Assembly: GCF_030286555.1 (NCBI RefSeq)
Contig: NZ_JASVWF010000005.1
Location: 62,001-126,000 of the forward strand
Length of the DNA stretch: 64,000 nucleotides
Direction: 5' to 3'
DNA from: Actinomycetospora termitidis
GTDB lineage: Bacteria; Actinomycetota; Actinomycetes; Mycobacteriales; Pseudonocardiaceae
Shown here: positions 24,880-33,402 of the stretch, in pieces
Position numbering within the stretch: the stretch's first letter is position 1
Layout: the number at the start of each line of letters is the position of its first letter
Program-made: the position numbers and the translations under genes
The notes under the pieces: generated by a model
What the model saw: the letters and a program-made list of their open reading frames with translations, nothing else
Told to the model about the DNA's origin: nothing
Databases searched by the model: none

Positions 24880-25674
24880 CTACCGGTGCTGCCAGACGGG
24901 CCGGCGCTTCTGCAGGAAGGCGGACATGCCCTCCTGGGCATCACAGGTCATCGCGTTGGTGGCCATGACCTCGCTCATCTCGGCGTAGGCCTCGTCCTCG
25001 GAGAGGTCGATCTGCCGGTAGAAGGCCTCCTTGCCGATGCGCAGGGTCGCCCCGCTGGCGTCGGCGACCTGGCGGGCGAGCTCCGCCACGCGCCCCTCGA
25101 GCGCCTCGGCGGGGACGGCCTCGTTGACCAGGCCCCACTCGACGGCGGTCGCGGCATCGATCGTCTCGCCGGTCAGGAGCAGCTGCATCGCCCGCTTGCG
25201 CCCGATCGCCCGGCTCACCGCGACCATCGGGGTCGAGCAGAACAGCCCGATCTTCACCCCCGGCGTCCCGAAGACGGCGCCCTCGGCGGCGACGGCGAGG
25301 TCGGCGGTGGCCACGAGCTGGCACCCGGCGGCCACGGCCATGCCCTGCACCGCGGCGATCACCGGCTGCGGGACCTCGTGGACCGCCCGCATCATCTCGG
25401 TGCAGACCGCGAAGACCTCGCGCTCCTCCTCCAACGTGCGGTCGACCATCTTGGAGAGGTCGTGGCCCGCGGAGAAGGCCGGACCCTCGGCGGCGAGGAC
25501 GATCGCGCGCACGCCGTCGGCGGCCGCGACCTGCCGGACCCCGTCGGTCACGGCGCGCATCGTGGCGACCGAGAGGGGGTTGCGGCGGCGGGCGGCGGTG
25601 AGGACGACCCGACCGGTCGTCCCGTCCACCTCCACCCGCACGGTGTCCTGTGCGTGCGTCACCGGTGCGGCCAT
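24880..25674 (-). CDS. Enoyl-CoA hydratase-like protein
   Basis: A 264-residue crotonase-fold enzyme. The first oxyanion segment is EGPAFSAGHDLSKM and the second QGMAVAAGCQLVATADLAVA. It then has GVKIGLFCSTPMVAVSRAIG, a pattern seen in ECHDC3-like proteins where the usual catalytic glutamates are missing. Function may therefore differ from a simple hydratase. The start at 25674 is supported by TAGACC 7 nt upstream and by the lack of a ribosome-binding site. The VOC gene follows 32 nt downstream, likely in one transcript. Confidence 0.85.
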   Translation of the reverse strand: MAAPVTHAQDTVRVEVDGTTGRVVLTAARRRNPLSVATMRAVTDGVRQVAAADGVRAIVLAAEGPAFSAGHDLSKMVDRTLEEEREVFAVCTEMMRAVHEVPQPVIAAVQGMAVAAGCQLVATADLAVAAEGAVFGTPGVKIGLFCSTPMVAVSRAIGRKRAMQLLLTGETIDAATAVEWGLVNEAVPAEALEGRVAELARQVADASGATLRIGKEAFYRQIDLSEDEAYAEMSEVMATNAMTCDAQEGMSAFLQKRRPVWQHR

Positions 25675-25681
25675 GACCCAT

Positions 25682-25687
25682 GGTCTA
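25682..25687 (-). promoter_or_regulatory. Leaderless -10 element TAGACC
   Basis: Minus-strand TAGACC stands 7 nt before the ATG at 25674, which separates it from a second in-frame ATG further upstream. Confidence 0.4.
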
Positions 25688-25754
25688 GCAGCCATGCCTT
25701 CCCGACGACAGGTCGGCGCGGGTCCCGGGCGATCATCCCCTCCGACCGCAGGGG

Positions 25755-26435
25755 TCAGGCCTGGGCCGACCCGTGGGCCGAGGCCATCCAGCGCTCCCGC
25801 CGCTCCTCGTGCGTGCGCAGGTGGTCGATCTCGGCGAGCCGGCGCCGCTGCTCGTCGGTGGCCGTGCCGTGCCCGACGGCGCGGGACGCCTCGGCCATCT
25901 CCCGGTCGGCCGCCTGCTCGCGGCGGTTGTGGGGACGCGACGGCAGCGAGGCCTCCGGGTCGTCCGACCGCTCGTCCTCCTGCGGCTCGCGGTAGGGGTT
26001 GTCGTCCGGGAGCTTCGCCGAGACCCGCCCGTAGCTCCCCAGGATCAGCAGCACGAGCCCGGCGCCGATCGAGAAGAAGACGTTGGGCAGGCGGAAGGCC
26101 AGCAGGTTGTACGGCGTCGCCATGATCGCGAGGTTGGCGAACGCCGAGACCAGGAAGAGGCCGCCGACGACCATCATCACGGTCGAGGACAGCCGGCCGC
26201 CGCGCGCGGCCGCGGCGAGGAGCACGACCGCCGTCACGATCGAGATCGTCGACAGCAGCCCGTTGGACGACAGCCCGAGGACCTGCGTCCCCTGCGTGTC
26301 GAAGAAGGCGAGCCCGCCGACGAAGCCGAGGACGCCGAACGCCGCGATCACGAGCGCGACGACCACCGCCCCGGCGCGGTGGACGACGACGACCTTGTGG
26401 TCGGGCGTGAGGTCGGAGCGGTCGATGTCGGTCAT
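25755..26435 (-). CDS. DUF4383 membrane protein
   Basis: A 226-residue protein with four hydrophobic helices in the first about 140 residues (VVVALVIAAFGVLGFVGGLAFF, STISIVTAVVLLAAAARG, TVMMVVGGLFLVSAFANLAIM, NVFFSIGAGLVLLILGSYG), matching the DUF4383 pattern common in Actinobacteria. A highly charged cytoplasmic tail follows, rich in Glu and Arg. Function is unknown. It stands alone, divergent from the meta-cleavage operon 133 nt away. Confidence 0.8.
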   Translation of the reverse strand: MTDIDRSDLTPDHKVVVVHRAGAVVVALVIAAFGVLGFVGGLAFFDTQGTQVLGLSSNGLLSTISIVTAVVLLAAAARGGRLSSTVMMVVGGLFLVSAFANLAIMATPYNLLAFRLPNVFFSIGAGLVLLILGSYGRVSAKLPDDNPYREPQEDERSDDPEASLPSRPHNRREQAADREMAEASRAVGHGTATDEQRRRLAEIDHLRTHEERRERWMASAHGSAQA

Positions 26436-26555
26436 GGAGGTCCCCCTGGGCCGGGATGGCGGGCCGATAGGACGGGATTGCCGCTTCCCGTGACCTCAAC
26501 CACCCCGCTTTGCGCATGCGGGAACGGGACGGTTCTGCCCCGGGGCGGTCCGTGT

Positions 26556-26561
26556 CACGGT
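26556..26561 (+). promoter_or_regulatory. Leaderless -10 element CACGGT
   Basis: CACGGT lies 7 nt before the ATG of the acetaldehyde dehydrogenase gene and heads the lower meta-cleavage operon. Confidence 0.4.
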
Positions 26562-26568
26562 CGCGGGC

Positions 26569-27489
26569 ATGAGCGACAAGGTCCCCGCGGCCATCGTCGG
26601 CCCGGGCAACATCGGGACCGACCTGCTGGCCAAGCTCGGCCGTACGCCCTCGATCGAGGTGACGGCGATGGTCGGGGTCGTGGAGTCCCCGGGCCTCGAC
26701 CGGGCGCGCCGGGCCGGCATCGCCGCGTCCGCCGAGGGCGTCGACTGGCTGCTCGCGCAGGACCCGCTCCCCCGCATCGTGTTCGAGGCGACCTCGGCGA
26801 AGGCGCACGTGGCGAACGCGCCGCGCTACGAGGCGGCCGGCATCCGCGCGGTGGACCTCACGCCCGCCCACCTCGGGCCGATGGTGTGCCCCGCGGTGAA
26901 CATGCCCGACCACCTCGACGCGCCCGACGTCAACCTGATCACCTGTGGCGGACAGGCGACGATCCCGGTCGTCGCGGCGGTCTCGCAGGTCGTCGACGTG
27001 CCGTACGCGGAGATCGTCGCCTCGGCCGCCTCCCGCTCGGCCGGCCCCGGCACGCGCGCCAACATCGACGAGTTCACGCAGACCACCGCGCGGGCCGTGG
27101 AGGAGGTCGGCGGCGCTGCGCGCGGCAAGGCGATCATCATCCTCAACCCGGTCGAGCCGCCGATGATCATGCGGGACACGGTCTTCTGCGCGATCCCGGG
27201 CGAGCGCTACGACGACGCCACCACGAGCGCGATCTCGGCATCGGTACACGCGATGGTCGCGCGGGTCCAGGAGTACGTCCCGGGCTACACGCTTCGGGCC
27301 GACCCGCAGTTCGACCCGCCGCGGCCGGACTGGGACGGCAACGGGCGCGTCGCGGTCTTCCTCGAGGTCCGCGGCGCGGGCGACTTCCTGCCCGAGTACG
27401 CCGGCAACCTCGACATCATGACGGCGGCCGCGGCCCGGGTGGGCGAGCTGATCGCCCACGAGATGCTCACGACGGGGGTGGCCGCATGA
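26569..27489 (+). CDS. mhpF: Acetaldehyde dehydrogenase (acetylating)
   Basis: A 306-residue enzyme that converts acetaldehyde, NAD and CoA to acetyl-CoA, the last step of catechol meta-cleavage. The Rossmann segment [14 protein letters not shown] is at the N terminus. The catalytic cysteine is residue 126 in [26 protein letters not shown] sequence and [20 protein letters not shown] complete the MhpF/BphJ/HsaG signature. It overlaps the aldolase gene by 4 nt, matching the obligate channelling complex these two enzymes form. Confidence 0.95.
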   Translation: MSDKVPAAIVGPGNIGTDLLAKLGRTPSIEVTAMVGVVESPGLDRARRAGIAASAEGVDWLLAQDPLPRIVFEATSAKAHVANAPRYEAAGIRAVDLTPAHLGPMVCPAVNMPDHLDAPDVNLITCGGQATIPVVAAVSQVVDVPYAEIVASAASRSAGPGTRANIDEFTQTTARAVEEVGGAARGKAIIILNPVEPPMIMRDTVFCAIPGERYDDATTSAISASVHAMVARVQEYVPGYTLRADPQFDPPRPDWDGNGRVAVFLEVRGAGDFLPEYAGNLDIMTAAAARVGELIAHEMLTTGVAA

Positions 27490-28520
27490 GCCGTCCGGAG
27501 ATTCGCCACGACGTCCGCATCACCGACACGACGCTGCGCGACGGCTCGCACGCGCAGGCCCACCAGTTCACCGAGCAGCAGGTCCGCGACACCGTCCGGG
27601 CACTCGACCGGGCCGGCGTCGAGGTGATCGAGGTGTCGCACGGCGACGGGATCGGCGGGTCGAGCTTCAACTACGGCTTCTCGCACACCGACGAGCTGCG
27701 CCTGATCGCCGCCGCCCGCGAGGAGGCCCGGAACGCCCGGATCGCGGTGCTGCTCGTGCCGGGCATCGGCACCGTCGACGACCTGCGCCGTGCGCACGAC
27801 GCCGGCGCCGAGGTGGTCCGCGTGGCCACCCACTGCACCGAGGCCGACGTCAGCCCGCAGCACTTCGGCGTCGCCCGCGAGCTGGGCATGGAGACCGTCG
27901 GGTTCCTCATGATGGCCCACCGCACGCCGCCGGAGGACCTCGCGAAGCAGGCCCGGATCATGGTCGACGCCGGATGTCAGTGCCCGTACGTCACCGACTC
28001 GGCGGGCGCCCTGCTGATGCACGAGGCACGGGCTCGCTTCGAGGCGCTGGTCGCGGAGGTCGGCGACGAGGCGTGGGTCGGCTACCACGGCCACCAGAAC
28101 CTCTCCTTCGGGGTCGCGAACTCGGTGATCGCCGCCGAGGTCGGGGTCAAGGAGATCGACGGGTCGCTGTGCGCTCTGGGCGCCGGGTCGGGCAACTCCC
28201 CCACCGAGGTCCTCGCCGCGGTCTTCGACCGGCTCGGCGTCTCGACCGGGCTCGACGTCATGGCGCTGCTCGACGCCGCCGAGGACGTCGTCCGCCCCTA
28301 CCTGCACCGCTGGCCCAAGATGGACCGCAACGCGATCGTGCAGGGCTGGGCCGGCGTCTACTCGTCGTTCCTGCTCCACGCCGAGCACGCGGGCGAGCGC
28401 TACAAGGTGCCCACCCACGAGATCCTCCGGCGCTGCGGCGAGCTGGGGCTCGTCGGCGGCCAGGAGGACATGATCATCGACGTCGCGCTGGAGCTCGCCC
28501 GGGCTCGCGAGCAGGGCTGA
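27486..28520 (+). CDS. mhpE: 4-hydroxy-2-oxovalerate aldolase
   Basis: A 344-residue class II aldolase of the MhpE/BphI/HsaF type. It splits 4-hydroxy-2-oxopentanoate into pyruvate and acetaldehyde. The [16 protein letters not shown] opening carries the Arg and metal-binding Asp (residues 18 and 19). [26 protein letters not shown] with the metal-binding His pair, and [10 protein letters not shown] follow. A DmpG-like communication domain forms the C terminus. The start overlaps mhpF (ATGA), so the two subunits are produced together. Confidence 0.95.
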   Translation: MSRPEIRHDVRITDTTLRDGSHAQAHQFTEQQVRDTVRALDRAGVEVIEVSHGDGIGGSSFNYGFSHTDELRLIAAAREEARNARIAVLLVPGIGTVDDLRRAHDAGAEVVRVATHCTEADVSPQHFGVARELGMETVGFLMMAHRTPPEDLAKQARIMVDAGCQCPYVTDSAGALLMHEARARFEALVAEVGDEAWVGYHGHQNLSFGVANSVIAAEVGVKEIDGSLCALGAGSGNSPTEVLAAVFDRLGVSTGLDVMALLDAAEDVVRPYLHRWPKMDRNAIVQGWAGVYSSFLLHAEHAGERYKVPTHEILRRCGELGLVGGQEDMIIDVALELARAREQG

Positions 28521-28537
28521 GGAGGTACGTTCGGCGC

Positions 28538-28954
28538 ATGCCCGTCGTCGAGATCCACCTGGTCGAGGGCGACCACGACGACCGCCGCCTCGAGGACCTG
28601 CTCCGGCGGGTCAGCGAGCGCTACGCGGCGGTCCTGGAGTCGCCGATCGAGCGCGTCCGGGCCTTCGTGACGATGCATCCGCCGCAGCACTGGATGACCG
28701 GCGGCGTCACCGCGGCCGTCGACGGCGACGCCGCGCCGTACTTCGCCGCCGCCGTCCTCGAGGGCCGGCCGGTGGAGCAGCGGCACCGGCTGCTGGCCGA
28801 GCTCACCGACGTGATCTGCGAGGTCCTCGGCGCCACCCGCTCGCGCGTGCGCGGGCGGGTCGTCCAGGTGCCCCCGGACGACTGGTCGATCGGCGGGGTG
28901 CCCGCCGCGACCCGTCGTCGGGAGGAGATCGTGGCGCGGTCCTCGCGGCTGTAG
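28538..28954 (+). CDS. Fused two-module tautomerase (4-OT/cis-CaaD type)
   Basis: A 138-residue protein with two beta-alpha-beta tautomerase modules in one chain. The first starts with the proline that becomes catalytic after Met removal (PVVEIHLVEG). The second (YFAAAVLEGRPVEQRHRLLAELTDVICEVLG, then VVQVPPDDWSIGGVP) is the better conserved. Cis-3-chloroacrylic acid dehalogenase and malonate-semialdehyde-decarboxylase-type enzymes share this layout. Its place after mhpFE suggests isomerisation of a 2-hydroxymuconate-type intermediate. GGAGG lies after the aldolase stop. Confidence 0.8.
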   Translation: MPVVEIHLVEGDHDDRRLEDLLRRVSERYAAVLESPIERVRAFVTMHPPQHWMTGGVTAAVDGDAAPYFAAAVLEGRPVEQRHRLLAELTDVICEVLGATRSRVRGRVVQVPPDDWSIGGVPAATRRREEIVARSSRL

Positions 28955-28958
28955 CGCG

Positions 28959-29663
28959 TCAGTCGCGGCGCAGGGTGAGCAGCTGCTCGGTGAACCCGCC
29001 GACCCGGTGCTCGGGGTCGACCAGGTGGACCTCGAGGATCCAGTGGCAGCGCCGCCCGGCGACGTCGACCGCGGCGTGCATCGGGACGTCGTTGCCCGGC
29101 GTGATGTAGCTGAACAGCCGGTCGGCGTCGATCAGGTCGTGCGGGAACTCGCCGACGAGGTGCCCGCTGTGCGGCCCGCCGAAGGTCCAGCCGTACTGCT
29201 CGGCGAGCGCGCACATGTGCGCGTAGAGCTGCTCACCGGTGATGTCGGGTGTGGCCTCGAAGTGCTCCCGCCCGGCCCGCCACACGCGGTCCAGATCGGC
29301 CGCGAGGCGGTGCTTGCGCGGGTCGTCGCCGAGGACGAACGTCCGCCCGACGTCGGCCTCCCACTCCGCGAAGACAGGACCGAGGTCGACGAAGACGATG
29401 TCGTCCGCGGCGATCTGCCGGTCCGGCGGGTTCTCCTTGTACGGCTGCAGCGTGTTCTCGCCCGAGCGGACGACCCGCTTGTGCCAGTGCCGCGACGTCC
29501 CGAACATCTCGGCCCCGAGGTCGCGCACCTCGCGACTCACCTGGGACTCCCAGGCCCCCGGGGCGATGAGCCCGCGCCGGCCGATCTCGGCGAACAGCTC
29601 CTCGGCGCGTTCCTCGGCCCGGACCAGTTCCTGGGCCCTGGTGTCCTCGTCCAGCGACGTCAC
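28959..29663 (-). CDS. M24-family metallopeptidase (Xaa-Pro peptidase-like)
   Basis: A 234-residue pita-bread-fold protein. Two metal-binding aspartates appear in VFVDLGPVFAEWEADVGRTF, with later histidines in GGPHSGHLVGEFPH and Glu in ILEVHLVD. It lacks the N-terminal creatinase domain of full-length aminopeptidase P. The segment RHWHKRVVRSGENTLQPYKENPPDR resembles members found in degradation clusters, so a non-peptidase function such as a hydrolase is possible. GTG start with TAGCAT 7 nt upstream. Confidence 0.78.
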   Translation of the reverse strand: MTSLDEDTRAQELVRAEERAEELFAEIGRRGLIAPGAWESQVSREVRDLGAEMFGTSRHWHKRVVRSGENTLQPYKENPPDRQIAADDIVFVDLGPVFAEWEADVGRTFVLGDDPRKHRLAADLDRVWRAGREHFEATPDITGEQLYAHMCALAEQYGWTFGGPHSGHLVGEFPHDLIDADRLFSYITPGNDVPMHAAVDVAGRRCHWILEVHLVDPEHRVGGFTEQLLTLRRD

Positions 29664-29670
29664 CCGTCCG

Positions 29671-29676
29671 ATGCTA
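29671..29676 (-). promoter_or_regulatory. Leaderless -10 element TAGCAT
   Basis: Minus-strand TAGCAT is followed by exactly 7 nt and the GTG of the M24 peptidase gene at 29663. The promoter sits in the 25-nt gap after the upstream SDR gene. Confidence 0.5.
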
Positions 29677-29688
29677 GGCGCTGCGCGC

Positions 29689-30450
29689 CTACAGCGACGG
29701 CACCTGCCCGCCGTCGCAGCGGGTCGCGGTCCCGGTCACGTAGGACGCGGCGTCGCTGCACAGGAAGGCCGCGACCGCGCCGAACTCGGCGGGGTCGCCG
29801 AAGCGCCGGGCCGGGATGCCGGCCGCGACCCGCGCCTCCGCCTCGGCCTGCTCGATCCCCTCCCGCTCGGCGGTGGCGGCGGCGACCGCGGCCATCCGCG
29901 CCGTCGCGATCGAGCCGGGCAGCAGCATGTTCACCGTGACCCCGTCCGCGGCGACCTCCCCCGCGAGCGTCTTCAGGTAGCCGCCCAGGGCCGCCCGCCC
30001 GATGTTGGACAGCGCCAGGCCGGGGATCGGCGCCACCACCCCGGTCGACCCGACCGCCAGGATCCGGCCCCAGCCGCGGCGCCGCATGCCCGGGAGCACC
30101 AGGGACACGAGGCGCTGCTGGGCGAGCAGCAGCGGGACCAGGGCCGTGGTGATCTGTCCGGCGTCGACCTCGGTGGCCACGCTCGGCGGCGGGCCGCCGC
30201 TGTTGAGCACCAGGACGTCGACCTCGCCGGCCGCCTCGACGAGGCGCTCGGGCGCGCCGTCGGCCGTGAGGTCCACCCCGACGCCGACCGCGTCCGGGAG
30301 CTCCGCCGCGATCGCCGCCGCCCGGTCGGCGCGGCGACCGCTGACCACCACCCGCGCGCCCTCCGCGGCCAGCGCCCGCGCCGTCGCCTCGCCGAGCCCG
30401 GAGGTCGACGCACACACCAGGGCGGTCCGGCCGCCGAGTCCGAGGTCCAT
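29689..30450 (-). CDS. SDR-family protein lacking the YxxxK catalytic pair
   Basis: A 253-residue Rossmann protein with CASTSGLG cofactor loop (residues 13-20), NSGGPP in place of NNAG, and a C-terminal ASYVTGTATRCDGGQ typical of FabG-like SDRs. At the active site the usual Tyr-x3-Lys is replaced by SNIGR (residues 148-152), although the serine in VGSTG is kept. This variant occurs in a distinct SDR subgroup annotated as 3-oxoacyl-ACP reductases. Whether it reduces a substrate by another mechanism is not known. Confidence 0.82.
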   Translation of the reverse strand: MDLGLGGRTALVCASTSGLGEATARALAAEGARVVVSGRRADRAAAIAAELPDAVGVGVDLTADGAPERLVEAAGEVDVLVLNSGGPPPSVATEVDAGQITTALVPLLLAQQRLVSLVLPGMRRRGWGRILAVGSTGVVAPIPGLALSNIGRAALGGYLKTLAGEVAADGVTVNMLLPGSIATARMAAVAAATAEREGIEQAEAEARVAAGIPARRFGDPAEFGAVAAFLCSDAASYVTGTATRCDGGQVPSL

Positions 30451-30468
30451 GCCGGCATCCTCGCGCGC

Positions 30469-31320
30469 TCAGCGCCGCGGCGAGACCCCGGCGTCGTCGT
30501 GGGCCCGCGGGGCGGGCGCACCCGCCCCGTCGTCGGGAAGGGCCGCCACCAACGCCATGATCAGCTCGTCCTGCGCGACGAGGTGCTGGCGCAGGTGCCG
30601 GCACTGCTGGAGCACGACCGCGGTGTGGTTCGCGGTCTCCACCACGCGCCGGTCCTGGGCCTCGCCCAGTACGTCCTGTCCGACCATGATCACGAACATC
30701 AGCACGAGCTGCGCGAGCGAGGAGCAGAACAGCAGGAACGGGAACGGATAGGGGTCCGGGATCACGCCCGCGAGGGCGAGCCCCATCCACCCGAACACGA
30801 TCACGGCGGTCACGACGACGGCCGCGGTCGACCCGAGCCACTGCGCCGTCCACGCGGCGATGCGGCGGTTCCGGTTCGTCGCCGCGGGCGCCACGGCCTG
30901 GGGCGGGGCGATCATGATCGGCGCGGTGTCGCACGGGTCGAGCCGGTCGCGCGGGTCCGCGGCACGGTTGAGCATCCGGGCCTGCGCGTCGATGTGCTCC
31001 TGCAGGCGGTGGCACTCCGCGAGGATGGCCTGGGCGTCGTCGTAGGTCTGCTGCGAGCGCCGCTCCCCCGCCGCGGAGAGCGTCCGCTGCCCCACCAGGA
31101 TCACGAAGATCAGCAACAGCTGCACGACGTTCCCGACGAACAGCAGGACGGGATAGGGGTACGGGTCGAACCCGAGCACCTGGCGCGCGCCGAGCACCAT
31201 CCACAGCGCCGAGAGCCCGACGGTCAGGTAGACGGTCAGCATCGAGCTCACCCGCCGCGTCATCCAGACCGCCGCCCGGTCGCCCGCCGTCCCGAGCTCC
31301 GGATCCGTCACCCGCGCCAC
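30469..31320 (-). CDS. Membrane protein with two DUF1003-like modules
   Basis: A 283-residue protein containing two similar halves, each with two transmembrane helices joined by a DPYPY/DPYPF motif: LGFDPYPYPVLLFVGNVVQL and IPDPYPFPFLLFCSSLAQL. Each half is followed by an amphipathic HRLQEHI/CRHLRQHL helix. This matches an internally duplicated DUF1003 domain. Function is unknown. The start is uncertain: GTG 31320 and GTG 31311 are both possible and GGGGGA precedes the first. Confidence 0.72.
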   Translation of the reverse strand: MARVTDPELGTAGDRAAVWMTRRVSSMLTVYLTVGLSALWMVLGARQVLGFDPYPYPVLLFVGNVVQLLLIFVILVGQRTLSAAGERRSQQTYDDAQAILAECHRLQEHIDAQARMLNRAADPRDRLDPCDTAPIMIAPPQAVAPAATNRNRRIAAWTAQWLGSTAAVVVTAVIVFGWMGLALAGVIPDPYPFPFLLFCSSLAQLVLMFVIMVGQDVLGEAQDRRVVETANHTAVVLQQCRHLRQHLVAQDELIMALVAALPDDGAGAPAPRAHDDAGVSPRR

Positions 31321-31478
31321 CCGAGGTCCCCCGTCGTGCCGGTCCGCCGTCCACCTCCCGGGCCCGGCCCACCCCGAGGTGCTGTCTCGATCCAGAGACG
31401 TCCGTGGGACGCGCCCGCACCGTTCCAGGTTCCGAGGTTGCGCCGATCGAGGGGGCCGGCGATTCAGCATGCCTTGTG

Positions 31479-31490
31479 CGGCATATGCCG
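31479..31490. promoter_or_regulatory. ArsR-type operator palindrome in promoter
   Basis: A perfect 12-bp palindrome CGGCATATGCCG lies between a TTGTGC -35 (31474-31479) and a TATACA -10 (31498-31503) just upstream of the ArsR gene. The position predicts autorepression. Confidence 0.6.
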
Positions 31491-31509
31491 TTGTCGATAT
31501 ACAGGACGG

Positions 31510-31812
31510 GTGACCACGACCTGGACCGCGCTGGCCGACCCGACCCGCCGCGCGATCCTCGACCTCCTCCGCGAACGGCCGCACGCGGTCGGCGAGGTGG
31601 TCGACCGCCTCGACCTCGCCCAGCCGGTGGCGTCGAAGCACCTCGCGACGCTGCGCCGGGCCGGCCTGGTCCACGCGCGGGTCGACGCGCAGCGCCGCGT
31701 CTACTCCCTCGACCCGCGCCCGATCCTCGAGCTCGAGTCCTGGCTCGCCCCGTACCGCGCGCTGTGGTCCCACGCGCTCGACCGCCTCGACGACCACCTG
31801 GAGGACCGATGA
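31510..31812 (+). CDS. ArsR-family transcriptional repressor
   Basis: A 100-residue winged-helix protein: ALADPTRRAILDLLRERPHAVGEVVDRLDLAQPVASKHLATLRRAGLV is the standard ArsR/SmtB core. No metal-binding cysteines are present, so it belongs to the non-metal group that accompanies SRPBCC proteins. It overlaps the downstream SRPBCC gene by 4 nt. The GTG start lies 6 nt after TATACA, suggesting a leaderless message, with a palindromic operator in the promoter spacer. Confidence 0.9.
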   Translation: MTTTWTALADPTRRAILDLLRERPHAVGEVVDRLDLAQPVASKHLATLRRAGLVHARVDAQRRVYSLDPRPILELESWLAPYRALWSHALDRLDDHLEDR

Positions 31813-32327
31813 CCACCGGCACCTACCTCGAGATCGACTCCCGCCCCGCCCTGCGCTGGGTCCGCGAGTACCCCGACACCGTCGAGCGCGTGTGGGCGGC
31901 GATCAGCGACCCCACGGAGCTCACCGCCTGGTTCCCGGCCCGCGTCTCCTTCCCGGACGACGGGGTCCCGCGAGTGGGTCGGCCGGTCACCTTCTCCTTC
32001 ACCGAGGACGGCGACGGCGGGACGGGAACGGTGCTGGCCGCCGAGCCGCCGTCCCGGCTGGTCTTCACGTGGGAGGGCGACGAGCTGCGCTTCGAGGTGA
32101 CGCCGCTGAAGGCCGGATCACGGCTGACCTTCACGACGATCATCGCCGAGCCCGACACCGCCGCGCGCACCGCCGCCGGCTGGGAGGTCTGCCTGGAGGC
32201 GCTCGACGGTGCGCTGTCCGGCGTCGGGGCGGAGGCCCCCTCGAGCAGCCCGACGCCGGCGTGGAAGCGGCACTTCGACGACTACGTGGCCGCCGGGGTC
32301 CCGTGGGGCGCCCCGATCCCGGACTGA
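31809..32327 (+). CDS. SRPBCC (AHSA1-like) domain protein
   Basis: A 172-residue START-like protein of the AHSA1/ATPase-activator-homologue branch: REYPDTVERVWAAISDPTELTAWFP at the N terminus, then RLVFTWEGDELRFEV and TFTTIIAEPDTAARTAAGWEVCLEAL. These proteins have a hydrophobic cavity and typically pair with an ArsR regulator in one operon, as here with an ATGA overlap. The ligand is unknown; a small lipid or aromatic compound may be bound and signalled to the repressor. Confidence 0.88.
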   Translation: MTTGTYLEIDSRPALRWVREYPDTVERVWAAISDPTELTAWFPARVSFPDDGVPRVGRPVTFSFTEDGDGGTGTVLAAEPPSRLVFTWEGDELRFEVTPLKAGSRLTFTTIIAEPDTAARTAAGWEVCLEALDGALSGVGAEAPSSSPTPAWKRHFDDYVAAGVPWGAPIPD

Positions 32328-32535
32328 GGAAATCCGCTCGCGCGCCCGACGTCGGGTGTGCGTGGATGGACCCGTCGCGCGGCACCTCGCCGCCCGACGG
32401 AGTCGAGGAGTGCCTGTGCCGACCGTCGCCCGGCCCGGGGCGCGCCGCTGCGCGCCCGGCCGCTGTCGCATCCGCACCCCGCGCTGAGGAGCTCCCGGCG
32501 TGGGGTGACCTCCTCACGCCCACGGAGTCCTCGCA

Positions 32536-33402
32536 GTGCGCGAACGCATCCCCCGTCGCCGTCCCCGGTTCGACGACGACGAACCCCCCTCCACCCGACG
32601 TCGGGAACCCGAGGTCGAGCCGGACGGCCCGCCCACCGGCGACCGCTGGTCCACCTGGGCCGGCGCCACCCACGGCCCGGAGCCGCACCCGGGCTGGCTC
32701 GTCGTCGCCGAGGGCGCCGTCGACACCGAGCTCGGCGTCCTCAAGACCGGCAAGGAGGCCGACGTCCACCTGCTCGAACGGGCCGTCCCGGACGGGCCGT
32801 CGTGCCTGCTCGCCGCCAAGCGCTACCGCTCCGCGGAGCACCGCGCGTTCCACCGGGACGCGGCCTACCTCGAGGGGCGCCGCGTCCGCCGCTCCCGCGA
32901 GACCCGGGCGATGGCGAACCGCACCGCCTTCGGCCGCGACCTGCTCGCCGGGCAGTGGGCGGCCGCGGAGTTCGCGGCGCTCGGCACGCTGCACGCCGCC
33001 GGCCTGCCCGTGCCGTACCCCGTCCAGTACGACGGCACCGAGGTCCTCCTGGAGTTCCTCGGCGCCCCGGACGGCACCGCCGCGCCACGCCTGGCCGGCT
33101 GCCGGCCGGACGCCGACCGGCTGTGGGACTGGTGGGAGCAGCTGACGACCGCGCTGGTCGGGCTCGCCCGGCTCGGCTGGACCCACGGCGACCTGTCGCC
33201 GTACAACGTCCTCGTCGACGGCGACCGGCTGGTGCTCATCGACCTCCCCCAGGTCGTCGACCTCGTCGGCAACCCGCACGGGGCGGAGGTCCTGGTCCGC
33301 GACGTGCGCCGGATCGCGGAGTGGTTCGCCGCCCGCGGCGCCGTCGTCGATCCGGAGGCGCTGTTCCACCGCCTGGTCGCCGAGGCCGGGCTGGTGCCCT
33401 AG
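32536..33402 (+). CDS. RIO-type serine/threonine protein kinase
   Basis: A 288-residue atypical protein kinase. After a charged N-terminal tail, the RIO core shows GVLKTGKEADVHLLE (nucleotide loop), LAAKRY (catalytic lysine), WAAAEFAALGTLHAAGLPVPYPV, the catalytic loop THGDLSPYNVLV and the metal-binding LIDLPQVV. In archaea and eukaryotes RIO kinases mature ribosomes; bacterial roles are poorly known. The 208-nt upstream stretch has no gene but contains a bulged hairpin (32499-32524) just before the GTG start. It overlaps the convergent SDR by 4 nt. Confidence 0.88.
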   Translation: MRERIPRRRPRFDDDEPPSTRRREPEVEPDGPPTGDRWSTWAGATHGPEPHPGWLVVAEGAVDTELGVLKTGKEADVHLLERAVPDGPSCLLAAKRYRSAEHRAFHRDAAYLEGRRVRRSRETRAMANRTAFGRDLLAGQWAAAEFAALGTLHAAGLPVPYPVQYDGTEVLLEFLGAPDGTAAPRLAGCRPDADRLWDWWEQLTTALVGLARLGWTHGDLSPYNVLVDGDRLVLIDLPQVVDLVGNPHGAEVLVRDVRRIAEWFAARGAVVDPEALFHRLVAEAGLVP

